Source of the DNA: DTDX01 sp964608455
Lineage (GTDB): Archaea; Thermoproteota; Bathyarchaeia; 40CM-2-53-6; DTDX01
Assembly: GCA_964608455.1 (NCBI GenBank)
Contig: CAZSNM010000001.1
Span: 39,568-103,567 of the forward strand
Length of the DNA: 64,000 nucleotides
Direction: 5' to 3'
In this document: positions 8,268 to 17,231 of the stretch, in pieces
Position numbering within the stretch: the stretch's first letter is position 1
How the letters are laid out: each line of letters begins with the position of its first letter
Position numbers and translations under genes: made by a program
Notes under the pieces: model-generated
Database searches by the model: none
The model's input: the letters and a program-made list of their open reading frames with translations, nothing else
Told to the model about the DNA's origin: nothing

Positions 8268-8921
8268 TTGTCAAAAAGGATAATCAAAAGTTGGAATGGT
8301 TCAGACTCTATATTTACAAGATTTAGTGAGAAAATCCGCGGTAGAAAACCAACTCTTAAAGAAAAAGTTTCTCAAGCCATTTATCGATTAAAAGTTCAAA
8401 GAACTAAGCTGGAAAATGCTGCTGCTAGAATAGAAAATCATGATAAATCTTTATTTGAAAAAATTGTTAAAGCTCAAATGGCTAAAGACTCTGCTAGAGC
8501 CATAATGTATGCTAATGAATGCGTGGAATTAAGAAAAATTGCAAAAACAACTTTACGTTGTCAATTAGCTCTTGAAAAAGTTCTTTTAAGGCTTGAGACA
8601 ATTAAAGATTTTGGTGATGTTGCATCGCTTATGGCGCCTGTAGTAGATGTTGTTCAAGCAATAAAAACTGAAATTTCAGGTATTATGCCTGAAGTAGCTT
8701 TTGAACTTGGTGAAGTTGGAGAAGTGTTAGGGGACGTTGTAACTGAAATGGGTGAAGCTGCTGGAATAGGCGAGGAGGACCTTCATCCATCAAGTGAAGC
8801 TATGAAAATAATTGAGGAAGCTAACGCTGTAGCTGAGCAAAAAATGAAGGAAAAATTCCCAGAATTACCTTTACAAGTTGCACCAAATCTAGAGGAATCT
8901 TCAGCTACAAAATTAAAGTAG
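8268..8921 (+). CDS. CdvB paralogue 1 (ESCRT-III-like division protein)
   Basis: A 217-aa ESCRT-III core protein. The basic first helix (LKEKVSQAIYRLKVQ) leads into the helical hairpin with YANECVELRKIAK, as in archaeal CdvB. ESCRT-III filaments constrict the membrane at division. Near the C terminus, KFPELP matches a type-2 MIT-interacting motif, expected to bind the MIT domain of CdvC encoded nearby. It lacks the winged-helix domain of CdvB2. Start TTG 8268 after TTGGAGG. It heads a five-gene cluster. Confidence 0.88.
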   Translation: MSKRIIKSWNGSDSIFTRFSEKIRGRKPTLKEKVSQAIYRLKVQRTKLENAAARIENHDKSLFEKIVKAQMAKDSARAIMYANECVELRKIAKTTLRCQLALEKVLLRLETIKDFGDVASLMAPVVDVVQAIKTEISGIMPEVAFELGEVGEVLGDVVTEMGEAAGIGEEDLHPSSEAMKIIEEANAVAEQKMKEKFPELPLQVAPNLEESSATKLK

Positions 8922-8932
8922 AGGTTAAAAAA

Positions 8933-9607
8933 TTGAATATTGAAGAAGCCAAAAATAATATTGGAAAAGAAGTTTTTGACTCTAGAGGAAGAAAAATTGG
9001 TAGATTAATATCTTTTTGCACAGACCTTAGGGGGAACCCTATTAAATTCTTAATAGAGCTTGTTACTGGTGACTTCATTCAATGTACTGTTGAGCAGCTT
9101 CAGCAAAAGGAAAACGTTTTAACTTATCTTTATTCATGGGAAGTTAATGCTAATAACTTAAAGAATAGATTTGATTTAGTTTCAAGAAGAATTAAAGCTT
9201 TAGAAGAGCTTTATGCCAATGGTGAAATAGAAAAAGAAATTTATTTAGAGCTTAAAAACAGGCATGAAAGCTCTTTGGAAGAATTAGAGGAGCAAAGAAA
9301 ACTTTTAATAGATAAACTTTATGAAAGAAAAACCAAACTGGATCTTAAAATAAAAGCTTTGGAACTTTTCTTAGCTAATAGCAAAATGCAGCAATCTTCA
9401 GGAGAAATTAGTGGGGAAGCCTTTAAAGTAGCTCTAGAATCAATAAATATTGGATTGAAAAGAGCAATCTCAGAAAGAAATTATATTAAAGAAATGGTTG
9501 ACTTCTTAAGCAATGTTAAAATTTCAAGCGTTACTTCCTTAAAAACTCCAGGTTTAAAGCCTCTAACTGAAGATGTTGTTTTAGTTAAGTTAAAAGAACC
9601 AACTTAA
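8933..9607 (+). CDS. cdvA: CdvA-like division protein
   Basis: A 224-aa protein with an N-terminal PRC-barrel-like domain (about 1-70; KEVFDSRGRKIGRLI), a long coiled coil (about 75-190) and a conserved-looking C-terminal tail (PLTEDVVLVKL). This is CdvA architecture. CdvA binds DNA and membrane and recruits CdvB through its C-terminal peptide, which docks on the CdvB winged helix; the next gene encodes such a domain. Start TTG 8933. The tail role is inferred from the Sulfolobus system. Confidence 0.85.
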   Translation: MNIEEAKNNIGKEVFDSRGRKIGRLISFCTDLRGNPIKFLIELVTGDFIQCTVEQLQQKENVLTYLYSWEVNANNLKNRFDLVSRRIKALEELYANGEIEKEIYLELKNRHESSLEELEEQRKLLIDKLYERKTKLDLKIKALELFLANSKMQQSSGEISGEAFKVALESINIGLKRAISERNYIKEMVDFLSNVKISSVTSLKTPGLKPLTEDVVLVKLKEPT

Positions 9608-9622
9608 AAGGAGGATTAAACT

Positions 9623-10399
9623 ATTTCAATAATTCGAAAAATAAGCAGTAAATTTAAACCTACACCATTAAAAGAAAAGATTTCCCAAGCGATTTATAGG
9701 CTTGATGCTCAAAAAGAAAAGCTTGAACAAATGAGTTTTCTTCTTCAACAAAGAGATAGGGAAATGTTTCAAAAATGTATTGAAGCTCAATTTGCTAGAG
9801 ATATTCCAAGAGCTAGAATTTATGCTAATGAATGTGCTGAAATAAGAAAAATTGCTAGAATAGTATTAAGCAGTCAATTAGCTTTAGAAAGAGTTATTTT
9901 AAGGCTTCAAACAATCGAGCAGTTTGGAGAAGTTCTTACTCAAATAGCACCTGTAATAGATGTGGTTGAGGAAATGAAAGATAAAGTATCAGGCTTAATT
10001 CCTGAAGTTGCTAATGAACTTGATCAAGTAAATTCAATGCTTAGAGATATGAGTTTAGAAGCTGGAGAAATCGAATCTGAAAATATAGATGTTGAAGCAG
10101 CTAATGAGGAAGCTAAAAAAATAATGTTGGAATCCATGGCTATTGCTGAAGAAAAAATGAAAGAAACATTTCCAGATATTAAAGATTTACAAATGAGTAA
10201 AATGAGGGTCATTCCAATTTCTGAAGGGGGAGAAGATTTAAAAAGAATGAATCTTGAAGAACTTGTTTTAGAATATATTAAAAGCAACAATGGTTACTTA
10301 AGCATTTCTAAATGCGCTTCAACATTAGGTGTTTCACCAAAAAAAATTAAGGAAACTGTAGAGAAATTAAAAAACAATGGGAAAATAATTTTTGAGTAA
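9623..10399 (+). CDS. cdvB: CdvB paralogue 2 with C-terminal winged helix; probable AUU start
   Basis: The full-length CdvB form: ESCRT-III core plus a winged helix (about the last 50 residues; YLSISKCASTLGVS) that in Sulfolobus binds CdvA. The first ATG in frame (9731) would remove helix 1. Upstream, in frame, lies PTPLKEKISQAIYRL, matching helix 1 of the other two paralogues. Between the upstream stop (9617) and 9731 there is no ATG, GTG or TTG. ATT 9623 stands 8 nt after a strong AGGAGG, so an AUU start giving 258 aa is inferred. The MIT-interacting stretch reads FPDIK, not FPELP. Confidence 0.88.
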   Translation: MSIIRKISSKFKPTPLKEKISQAIYRLDAQKEKLEQMSFLLQQRDREMFQKCIEAQFARDIPRARIYANECAEIRKIARIVLSSQLALERVILRLQTIEQFGEVLTQIAPVIDVVEEMKDKVSGLIPEVANELDQVNSMLRDMSLEAGEIESENIDVEAANEEAKKIMLESMAIAEEKMKETFPDIKDLQMSKMRVIPISEGGEDLKRMNLEELVLEYIKSNNGYLSISKCASTLGVSPKKIKETVEKLKNNGKIIFE

Positions 10400-10413
10400 A
10401 GGTGATTTATAAA

Positions 10414-11547
10414 ATGGTTTTATCTGCTTCTGAAGAGCTTGAGAAAATGGCTGCTAAATATGCTAATGAAGCAATTCAATTAGATGGGCAAGGTTCAAAA
10501 GGAATGGCTATTTCACGCTATCAAAGAGCTATAGAAATTCTTTTAAAATTAACCTCTTTATACCCTGACTCTCCCCAAACCAAAGTTTACTTAACTAGGA
10601 TAGAAGCCTATCAAAAAAGGATTAAAGAATTAAGGGAATCACCAGTTTCTTTAGGAAGTCAAAGTTTTGAAGCAGCAACATTTAATCAACTTGTTATTTC
10701 TGAAAAACCTAATGTTAAATGGAGTGATATAGCAGATTTAGAGGAGGCTAAAAAAGCGATAGAGGAATCTATTATTTTCCCAGTTAAAAGACCTGATTTA
10801 TTTCCTTTAGGTTGGCCAAGAGGCATCCTCTTTTTTGGTCCGCCTGGATGCGGAAAAACATTGCTTGCAGCTGCTGTAGCTACAGAAATAGATGCAGCAT
10901 TTTATTGTGTTGACTCTGCCTCAATAATGTCTAAGTGGCTTGGAGAATCAGAGAAAAATGTAGCACAGCTTTTTGCTGAAGCACGAAATAAAGCCTCCTC
11001 CGGTCAACCAGCAATAATATTTCTTGATGAAATAGATTCTTTAATTGGTAAAAGAAGCAATGAAATTGGTGGAGAAATTAGAACTAGGAACCAGTTTTTA
11101 AAGGAGATGGATGGACTTCTAGATAAAAAGAAAAATCTTCATGTTTATGTAATTGGGGCAACAAATAAACCTTGGGCTTTAGATGATGCATTTATAAGAA
11201 GATTTCAAAAAAGAATTTACATTCCCCTTCCAGATTATAATGCTAGACTTGAACTCTTTAAAATTTATACAAGAGAAATTAAGCTTTCTCCAGAAGTTGA
11301 CCTTAAATATCTAGCTAAAATTACAGAAGGTTATTCAGGAAGCGATATTAGAGATATTATTCAAGCAGCTCAGTTAGAAGTTGTTAGAGAATTTTTTGAA
11401 AAAGGAAATCCCAATGATAAACACGCTCTTCCAAAACCTGTAAGCATGGGAAATTTTATTAATGCTTTAAGAAAAAGAAAACCAAGTGTCTCCTTTAATT
11501 TAACCAAAAATTATCTTTCTTGGTTTGAGGTTTATGGAGCAATATGA
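10414..11547 (+). CDS. cdvC: CdvC, Vps4-like AAA ATPase
   Basis: It disassembles and remodels ESCRT-III polymers. The protein of about 377 aa has an N-terminal MIT domain (about 1-75), a linker and an AAA module with Walker A GPPGCGKT (142-149), Walker B IIFLDEID (about 201-208) and an arginine-finger region FIRRFQKRIYIPLP. ATG 10414 is preferred to GTG 10402 because GGTGAT at 10401-10406 is itself the SD. It lies 14 nt after cdvB2 and overlaps the following frame. Confidence 0.95.
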   Translation: MVLSASEELEKMAAKYANEAIQLDGQGSKGMAISRYQRAIEILLKLTSLYPDSPQTKVYLTRIEAYQKRIKELRESPVSLGSQSFEAATFNQLVISEKPNVKWSDIADLEEAKKAIEESIIFPVKRPDLFPLGWPRGILFFGPPGCGKTLLAAAVATEIDAAFYCVDSASIMSKWLGESEKNVAQLFAEARNKASSGQPAIIFLDEIDSLIGKRSNEIGGEIRTRNQFLKEMDGLLDKKKNLHVYVIGATNKPWALDDAFIRRFQKRIYIPLPDYNARLELFKIYTREIKLSPEVDLKYLAKITEGYSGSDIRDIIQAAQLEVVREFFEKGNPNDKHALPKPVSMGNFINALRKRKPSVSFNLTKNYLSWFEVYGAI

Positions 11548-11564
11548 AAAGAGGAGGGTTAAAA

Positions 11565-12170
11565 TTGTTTAAAGAAAGAAAATCTTTTACGGAAAAATTA
11601 AGAGAATCCATTCATCCCACACCTTTAAGAAAAAAAATTTCTTTAACGTTAACCTCATTAAAAATTCAATTGAAAAGATTGGAGAATGCAGCTTATAGAC
11701 TTGAGCAAAGAGATAAAATTCTTTATGGAAAATGTGTTTCAGCCTTGCAAAAAGGTGATAAATATTTAGCTTCTCTTTACGCTAATGAATGTGCTGAAAT
11801 AAGAAAAATTGCTAAAATAACTTTAACAAGTCAATTAGCTTTAGAAAAAGTAACTTTAAAACTTGAAACAATAAGAGACTTTGGTGATATAGCTTACTCA
11901 ATGAATTCAGTTACATCTATAATTGGAATGTTAAAAGATGGATTAAGAAACTTAATGCCTGACATTTCTATGAAACTTGATGAAGTAAATGAAGATTTGC
12001 AAAGTTTAGTTATTGAAATGGGAGAAACAACTGATCAAGGGATAGATTTGGAAAGTGCAAGTGAAGATTCTAGAAAAATAATTGAAGAAGCAACCATTGT
12101 AGCTGAGCAAAAAATGAAGGAAAAATTCCCAGAGCTGCCTGTAATAGCAGCAAAAGAAACAAAAATTTGA
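11565..12170 (+). CDS. CdvB paralogue 3 (ESCRT-III-like)
   Basis: A 201-aa ESCRT-III core protein (HPTPLRKKISLTLTSLKIQ, then YANECAEIRKIAKITL) with a C-terminal KFPELP MIT-interacting motif and no winged helix. TTG 11565 is preferred to ATG 11544, which overlaps the cdvC stop, because GGAGG at 11553-11557 is 7 nt before the TTG. A 36-nt stretch at 12098-12133 is identical to 8828-8863 in cdvB1, covering the motif and suggesting gene conversion or strong constraint. Its 3' end meets the EndoQ pseudogene tail to tail. Confidence 0.88.
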   Translation: MFKERKSFTEKLRESIHPTPLRKKISLTLTSLKIQLKRLENAAYRLEQRDKILYGKCVSALQKGDKYLASLYANECAEIRKIAKITLTSQLALEKVTLKLETIRDFGDIAYSMNSVTSIIGMLKDGLRNLMPDISMKLDEVNEDLQSLVIEMGETTDQGIDLESASEDSRKIIEEATIVAEQKMKEKFPELPVIAAKETKI

Positions 12171-12177
12171 ACCTTAA

Positions 12178-13477
12178 TGCTTTTCCCTATTTTTGTATAA
12201 ACTCCTAAGGTTTTTTGAATTTTAAATTCCTCAAATTCTTTATTCTGTTTAGCATCATCATTAAAAAGTAATAATTTTCCATAAACTCCATCATGACCGC
12301 TAACATATTTTATTTCATTATTTCTTATCTTTAATATAACCTCAACTATTCGCTCATTTGTAACTTTAATTAACTCATCTTTTGAAGCATTCAATAAAAC
12401 ATTTATTTCATTTTTAAATTTTTTAATTAAGCTCCAATATTCGCTCCATACTGTTTGCGAATAAACAATTTAACTTATATACTTTAGCTATTATCTCCAT
12501 TAAAGGAATAAGATGCTTAAATGGAATATACTCTTTTGGAATAAAACTTTCAGGTCTATCTGCAAGCTCTTCAACTCTTTGTAAAACACCAATAGTTAAT
12601 TTTCTTCTGCATTTTGGACAAATATTATTAACTTTTATAGCTTCCTTCGGGTGAAAGCTAACATTGCATTTTCTATGGCCTGAAAAATGATATTTACCTG
12701 CTTCCGGAAAAATTTCCCCGGTCATAACAAGTTTTGATTTATCCTTATTTTTTATAGCTTCATAAATTTCTTTAAATGAAATTTTATTAACTTTAAAACT
12801 GTAAATTCCCTTCCTAATCTTAAAGGGTTGGATGTATGAGAATCTGAAAAAGATACAAGCGTATATTTATCAAGCTTACTTATTCTAAAAGCCATTGAAG
12901 GATCGCTTGAAAGGCCTGTTTCAAGAGCATAAATATGTTTTGATTTTTCTTGAAAACATTCCTCAATACTATTAAAACCTGATTTGAAACCTAAAACTCC
13001 AAACCATGGTGTAAAATAATGAGCTGGAATTATCAAAATATTTTTTGAAATGCTCATTAAAATTTCTACAAATTCCATGCAATTCATTTCATTAAAGGTT
13101 GGTCATCCATCAGCTTTTAAATCACCAAACATTTCAAGTTTTTCATTAATTTGATCTACTATCTCAAAGTTTTCAGCTAAAATTAAATTATGAACCCTTC
13201 TAATTACTCCATTAAATTTATAAATAATTGCATACTTCTGCGGAGAGAATAAATAAACTTCTCTCCCCCTCTAGTTTTAAAAATTCCTTCCCCATCAACT
13301 TCAAAGAGATTAGCTTTTAATTCTTTTAACCATTTTGGATGAGTAAAATCACCAGTTCCAAGCATATTAATTCCTTTTAATTTAGCATTTTCCTCTAAAA
13401 TTATTAATTGTAATGTCTTTGCTTGCTGCACGACTAAGAGGAGAGTGAATATGAAGATCAGAATAAATTAAACTCAA
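12178..13477 (-). pseudogene. Endonuclease Q (PHP-domain) pseudogene
   Basis: Stitching frames on the minus strand rebuilds an EndoQ-like protein: SDLHIHSPLSRA, LGTGDFTHPKW, RRVHNLILAENF, SDSHTSNPLRLG, a zinc ribbon (SGHRKCNV, ICPKC) and GHDGVYGK. EndoQ nicks DNA at deaminated bases. Lesions seen: one extra base in a T4 run near 13400, a missing base at the G5 run near 13270, an in-frame TGA (13106-13104) where arginine would fit, an extra base in a T4 run near 12810, and one in an A3 run near 12470. With five lesions it is called broken, although four are in short homopolymers and could be read errors. The start (TTG 13477) and end are approximate. Confidence 0.8.
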
Positions 13478-13570
13478 TTCTTCATCAAACCAATTGAACC
13501 GCTAAAATTTAAAAATAGTATGACTTCAAAAAATATTTTTTGTTTAAAAATAAGGAGGAAAAAAGTAGAG

Positions 13571-14836
13571 TTATGGGAATAACCCAAGTTTTACATGAGC
13601 ATCAGCAACCCTACTTATAGCTAGCATGTAGGCCGCTGTTCTCATGCTTACCTTTTCTTTTTTAGAAATTTCCAAAACATCATTAAAGGCTTTAACCATT
13701 CGTTCTTCAAGTCTTCTATTAACTTCTTCTTCAGACCATCTATCCCTGTTTAGATTTTGAACCCATTCAAAATAACTGACTGTAACTCCTCCACTATTGG
13801 CTAAAATATCTGGAATTGCTAATATTCCTCTATTATATAGGATGTCATCTGCTTCAAGTGTTGTTGGACCATTAGCTCCTTCAGAAATTATTTTAGCTTT
13901 TATTTTATGAGCATTATCTTTAGTAATCACATTTTCCATAGCTGCAGGAACAAGAATATCGCATTCAAGCTCTAAAAGCTCCTCATTAGTAATTTTTTTA
14001 CTTCCATCAAATCCTACAACAGATCCGGTCTTCTTTTTATATTTAAGAACTTCATCTGGGTCTAATCCATTAGAACTTAATATTCCTCCCTTAGAATCGC
14101 TAACAGCTATTATTTTACATCCCATTTCATGTAAGATTTTTGCTGCCCAAAAACCCACATTTCCATATCCTTGAACAGCAACTGTTGCTCCTTTTAAACT
14201 TAAACCTAAATGCTTAGTTGCTTCTCTAGCGCATATAGCAACGCCCCTTCCTGTAGCTGATTCTCTACCATATGAACCACCTAACTCTACAGGTTTTCCT
14301 GTAACAACTTCTGGAACAGCATAACCTTTAAGGCTACTATATGTATCCATTATCCAAGCCATTACTTGAGCATCAGTTCCCATATCTGGTGCAGGCACAT
14401 CTTTAAATGGTCCTATCTCATCCATAATCATAGCTGTATATCTTCTAGTTAATCTTTCCAATTCTCCCTTAGAAAGTTTTTTAGGATCGCATACAACACC
14501 TCCTTTAGCTCCCCCATATGGAATATCTACAACAGCTGTTTTAAAAGTCATCCACATTGCAAGCGCTTTAACTTCATCTAAATCCACGTTTGGATGATAT
14601 CTTATTCCGCCTTTATATGGGCCTCTCCACATATTATGCTGAACTCTATAGCCTGTAAATACCTTTACTTTACCATCATCCATTCTAACTGGAACTGAAA
14701 CGATTAAAACCCTTCTTGGATGCTTAAGTTGCTCTATAACATCATCACTTATTCCAATTCTTTTAGCTACTCTTTCTATTTGTTTCACAGCTTCTTCAAA
14801 AGGATTTACCTTAATAGTAGTTGTATTTACACTCAT
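13571..14836 (-). CDS. gdhA: Glutamate dehydrogenase
   Basis: It interconverts glutamate and 2-oxoglutarate plus ammonia with NAD(P). The 421-aa hexameric-type enzyme shows the substrate motif PYGGAKGGV, the preceding KGGIRYHP and the Rossmann GYGNVG. Length matches archaeal GDH. Start ATG 14836 has a strong AAGGAGG seven nt upstream. It is monocistronic, with about 209 bp of promoter-sized DNA separating it from the divergent rfcS. Confidence 0.97.
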   Translation of the reverse strand: MSVNTTTIKVNPFEEAVKQIERVAKRIGISDDVIEQLKHPRRVLIVSVPVRMDDGKVKVFTGYRVQHNMWRGPYKGGIRYHPNVDLDEVKALAMWMTFKTAVVDIPYGGAKGGVVCDPKKLSKGELERLTRRYTAMIMDEIGPFKDVPAPDMGTDAQVMAWIMDTYSSLKGYAVPEVVTGKPVELGGSYGRESATGRGVAICAREATKHLGLSLKGATVAVQGYGNVGFWAAKILHEMGCKIIAVSDSKGGILSSNGLDPDEVLKYKKKTGSVVGFDGSKKITNEELLELECDILVPAAMENVITKDNAHKIKAKIISEGANGPTTLEADDILYNRGILAIPDILANSGGVTVSYFEWVQNLNRDRWSEEEVNRRLEERMVKAFNDVLEISKKEKVSMRTAAYMLAISRVADAHVKLGLFP

Positions 14837-15045
14837 TTTTTAACCTCCTTTGTTTTCAGTTGTATAATTAAGTAAACTAATAAAACTTTCCATAACATTG
14901 TGAATTAATATAAAGCTTAAAAATCTAATTGATAAGTACTTTAACTATTAATTTATAAGGGTTAGAAAACAAAATTCTTTTTATTTACTTTTAGGGAAAT
15001 GATATAATGATATTTTGAAATAAGAAATTAGAGGGGAAAATTGCC

Positions 15046-16017
15046 TTGTCTAATGTTATGTGGACCGAAAAATATAGGCCGAAAACCTTAGATGAAATGG
15101 TAAATCAAGAGGAAATAGTTGAAAGATTAAAAAAATTTGTTAAAACAAAAACTATGCCTCATTGTCTTTTTTCTGGGCCTCCAGGAACAGGGAAAACTAC
15201 TGCAGCTATATGCCTAGCTAGAGATTTATTTGGAGAAAATTATGCAGAAGCCTTTATGGAGCTTAATGCTAGTGATGCTAGAGGAATAGATGTTGTTCGA
15301 ACCACTGTTAAAGAATTTGCTAGAATTGCGCCTATAAGCAAGCTTCCATTTAAAATTCTTGTTTTAGATGAAGCAGACAATATGACTGCGGATGCTCAAC
15401 ATGCTTTAAGAAGAACAATGGAGAAATATACGGAAACTTGCAGATTCATTTTATGTTGCAATTATTCTGGAAAAATTATTGAACCTATTCAATCTAGATG
15501 CGCTTTATTTAGGTTTACTCAATTAAAAAATGAGGATATGGCAAAATATTTAAAAATGATTGCTGAAAAAGAGAAAGTAAAACTTCTTGAAGATGGATTA
15601 AATGCAATTTTAAATGTGGCAAATGGCGACTTAAGAAAGGCTATAAATACCTTGCAAGCAGCAGCTTCTTTAGAAAAACCTATAGATGAAAAAACAGTTT
15701 ATATGGTTGTTGGTTTAGCTAAACCTGAAGATGTTCAAGAAATGCTTGAATTAAGCTTTAAAGGAAACTTTGTAGAAGCTAGAAAAAAGCTTAGGTTAAT
15801 GCTTATGGAATATGGTCTCTCTGGATTAGATATTCTTAAACAGGTTCATTCTGAAATTTTTAAGTTAAATTTACCTGATGAAGAAAAACTTAAACTTGCT
15901 GATTTAATTGGTGAAATTGATTATAGGCTTTCTCAAGGAGCTGATGAAGAAATTCAGTTAAGCGCTATGCTAGCTAAATTAGCTTTATATGGTTCTAATA
16001 GGGGAAGCGCAAATTGA
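15046..16017 (+). CDS. rfcS: Replication factor C small subunit
   Basis: Clamp loader AAA ATPase subunit that opens PCNA onto primed DNA. The 323-aa protein has WTEKYRPKTLDEMV, Walker A GPPGTGKT (44-51), the DEAD-like LVLDEADN and the SRC motif IQSRCALFRF. No intein interrupts it, although RFC genes often carry one. Start TTG 15046 follows GAGGGG. The stop overlaps the rfcL start as TTGA. Confidence 0.97.
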   Translation: MSNVMWTEKYRPKTLDEMVNQEEIVERLKKFVKTKTMPHCLFSGPPGTGKTTAAICLARDLFGENYAEAFMELNASDARGIDVVRTTVKEFARIAPISKLPFKILVLDEADNMTADAQHALRRTMEKYTETCRFILCCNYSGKIIEPIQSRCALFRFTQLKNEDMAKYLKMIAEKEKVKLLEDGLNAILNVANGDLRKAINTLQAAASLEKPIDEKTVYMVVGLAKPEDVQEMLELSFKGNFVEARKKLRLMLMEYGLSGLDILKQVHSEIFKLNLPDEEKLKLADLIGEIDYRLSQGADEEIQLSAMLAKLALYGSNRGSAN

Positions 16018-17231
16018 GCATTCCATGGATTATAAAGTATCGACCTAAACATTTAAATGAAGTTGTAAATAATGAGCAGGCTAAGGAAAATCTATTAAAA
16101 TGGATTAAAGCTTTAGAGCAGGGTAAAAGCGTTAAAAAAGCTGTTTTGCTTTATGGGCCTCCAGGAACAGGAAAAACAGTTACTGTTGAAGCTTTAGCTA
16201 AAGATTTAGGATATGATTTAATAGAGATAAACGCCAGCGATAAAAGAAACAGCGAGGAATTGATGAGAATAGCAGGTTCAGCAGCCACTCAAGGAGAATT
16301 AATTGGTAAAAAACGTTTAATTCTTCTTGATGAAATAGATGGTATAAATTTAGAGGAAGATAAAGGAGCTGTTGCAACTGTTAATCAAATTTTAAAGGAA
16401 GCTAAACATCCAATTATTCTTACAGCTAATGATCCTTGGGATCCTAAAATAGCTCCATTAAGAAATTCATGCGAATTAATCGAGTTTAAAAGATTAACTT
16501 CTAAAGTTTGTCTTCCATATTTAAAGAAAATATGTTTAAATGAAGGTGTTAAACCTGAAGATGAAGCTTTAAAATTTATAATTGAAAAAAACAATGGAGA
16601 TATGCGATCTATAGTTAACGACTTAGAAATGCTTTGCATTGGTAGAAAAGAATTAACTTTAAATGATGTTTCATGGATAAGCTCAAGGGATAGAAAAGAA
16701 AGCATTTTTACCGCTTTAGGGCTTATTTTCTCTGGGAGAAACTGTGTTTTTGCTCGAAAAGCCGTAGATTTAGTGGATATAGATTATGAAATGCTTTTTG
16801 AATGGATTTATGAAAATGCGCCGCATCAACTTACAAATGCTTTTGATTTATGCAATGCTATGGAAGCTTTAGCTAAATCAAATCTTTACTTAACTAGAGT
16901 TAAGAAGCATCAAAACTGGAGTCTTCTTCCCTATGCCTTAAATTTAATGACTGTTGGCGTATGCGCTTCAAAAAAGAAAACTAAATCCAAGTTTACTCCT
17001 ATTAAATTTCCAGAAAGAATAAGATTTTTATCACAAAGCAAAACTGAAAGAGAAATTAAAATTAAATTAGGAAAATTAATTGGAAAAGAAACGCATTTAT
17101 CAACTTTCAAAAGCCTTAAATATTATTTACCTTATCTCAAATTTATTTTTAAACATAATCAAAAACTTGCTGGGAAAATTAGTGAAAAACTAAATTTTGA
17201 TGAAGATATTATAAATTTTCTTAAGAAATAG
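16014..17231 (+). CDS. rfcL: Replication factor C large subunit
   Basis: Partner of RfcS in the pentameric clamp loader. The 405-aa protein has WIIKYRPKHLNEVV, Walker A GPPGTGKT (48-55) and LLDEIDGI. It has the shorter archaeal length. The C terminus (INFLKK) resembles the end of a PCNA-interacting peptide but lacks the usual glutamine, so it is a degenerate match. TTG 16014 overlaps the rfcS stop. Its 3' end overlaps convergent moaA by 11 nt. Confidence 0.95.
   Translation: MSIPWIIKYRPKHLNEVVNNEQAKENLLKWIKALEQGKSVKKAVLLYGPPGTGKTVTVEALAKDLGYDLIEINASDKRNSEELMRIAGSAATQGELIGKKRLILLDEIDGINLEEDKGAVATVNQILKEAKHPIILTANDPWDPKIAPLRNSCELIEFKRLTSKVCLPYLKKICLNEGVKPEDEALKFIIEKNNGDMRSIVNDLEMLCIGRKELTLNDVSWISSRDRKESIFTALGLIFSGRNCVFARKAVDLVDIDYEMLFEWIYENAPHQLTNAFDLCNAMEALAKSNLYLTRVKKHQNWSLLPYALNLMTVGVCASKKKTKSKFTPIKFPERIRFLSQSKTEREIKIKLGKLIGKETHLSTFKSLKYYLPYLKFIFKHNQKLAGKISEKLNFDEDIINFLKK

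Noticed and set aside
9731..10399. Starting CdvB2 at ATG 9731
   Set aside because: It would delete helix 1 of the ESCRT-III core, which is encoded in frame upstream and matches both paralogues.
12035..12394. A 119-codon minus-strand frame as an intact gene
   Set aside because: Its right half is the last part of the EndoQ reading and its left half is antisense to cdvB3; it is a piece of the pseudogene.
15046..17231. Inteins in the RFC genes
   Set aside because: Both subunits have uninterrupted Walker A motifs and normal lengths.
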